From the NCBI GenBank assembly GCA_902630945.1, contig CACOWV010000005.1, positions 1 to 53,929 on the forward strand: a stretch of 53,929 nucleotides of DNA, given 5' to 3'. Under the pieces are notes generated by a model, which saw only the letters and a list, made by a program, of their open reading frames with translations, had not been told where the DNA came from and did not search any database. Shown here in pieces: positions 53,753-53,929 of this stretch (its first letter is position 1; each line of letters opens with the position of its first letter). This DNA is from an uncultured Pelagibacteraceae bacterium (GTDB lineage Bacteria > Pseudomonadota > Alphaproteobacteria > Pelagibacterales > Pelagibacteraceae). Made by a program: the position numbers and the translations under genes.

Positions 53753-53929
53753 ATGGCTAAAAATAAAAAAAGAAAATCTCTTACTTTAATTTTAAGAAAT
53801 TATTTCATCACTGGTGTGGTAGTCTTGATACCAATAGGATTTACATTATACTTAACTAAATTTATCATAGGCATTTCATCAGGAATTATTCCCGAAAATA
53901 TTAATCCCAACAATTATTTACCGTATGCT
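53753..53929 (+). CDS. DUF502-family membrane protein, N-terminal part (3' end outside window)
   Basis: Starts at ATG 53753 and runs off the window end with 59 codons visible. A lysine-rich N-terminus is followed by LRNYFITGVVVLIPIGFTLYL, the opening of DUF502 proteins, and the beginning of the next segment IIPENINPNNYLPYA. DUF502 members are inner-membrane proteins of unknown function, frequent in alphaproteobacteria, often before recG or mfd-region genes. The remainder lies outside the window. Confidence 0.8.
   Translation, partial: MAKNKKRKSLTLILRNYFITGVVVLIPIGFTLYLTKFIIGISSGIIPENINPNNYLPYA

Overview
The window looks like a chromosomal segment of a streamlined, very A+T-rich marine alphaproteobacterium of the SAR11 / Candidatus Pelagibacter type. 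The reasons are the pervasive A/T-ending codons, gene overlaps of 1-20 bases, almost no intergenic space, the alphaproteobacterial gene orders tpiA-secG-pyrG-kdsA-eno-ftsB, argS-x-nagZ-scpAB-tatABC-serS and yajC-secDF, and an NtrYX / AapJQMP nitrogen module with only four tRNAs and no mobile elements. Assignments rest on recognising motifs and gene order by eye; no database search was run.

Layout. 1-6182 (+): end of tpiA, secG, pyrG, kdsA, eno, ftsB, lipA and a COQ10-like gene. 6159-8222 (-): cinA C-domain, pgpA, ispDF. 8249-14042 (+): a disrupted ntrY, then ntrX, trkA and trkH. 14076-18780 (+): tRNA-Arg, then the general L-amino-acid ABC transporter aapJQMP, with two inverted repeats upstream of aapJ and a strong hairpin terminator/attenuator after it. 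18943-19517: a small XRE regulator and tRNA-Asn and tRNA-Cys (-). 19638-25173 (+): valS, ilvD and a short manC. 25196-28551 (-): a PiT-like membrane protein, a 73-residue membrane protein, zur, znuB and znuC, divergent from znuA (28622-29674, +) across two Zur-box palindromes. 29717-31800: a DpkA-like reductase (+) convergent with xthA and erpA (-). 31851-42640 (+): dgt, argS, a small membrane protein, nagZ, scpA, scpB, tatABC, serS, yajC, secD, secF. 42637-47349: a membrane-only PuuD-like protein (-), sodB (+), then uvrA with two small membrane-protein genes downstream (-). 47440-52806 (+): ssb, gyrA, coaD, a cyclophilin, tgt, tRNA-Lys. 52813-53640 (-): an M48 lipoprotein protease. 53753-end (+): start of a DUF502 protein.

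How it fits together. There are three functional themes. (1) Protein export: SecG, YajC-SecD-SecF, TatABC, and a Tat-type lipoprotein signal on the M48 protease. (2) Nutrient sensing and uptake: NtrYX with TrkAH potassium uptake and AapJQMP amino-acid uptake, and a Zur-controlled ZnuABC zinc system. (3) Core information and central metabolism. The points most worth a second look are the break in ntrY, a Walker B Glu-to-Gln change in NtrX, loss of two zinc-ligand cysteines in Tgt, the paired repeats before aapJ, the tandem Zur boxes, the PiT-like protein beside the zinc operon, and several overlooked small membrane proteins. I found no CRISPR array, prophage, insertion sequence, rRNA or convincing large unknown system.
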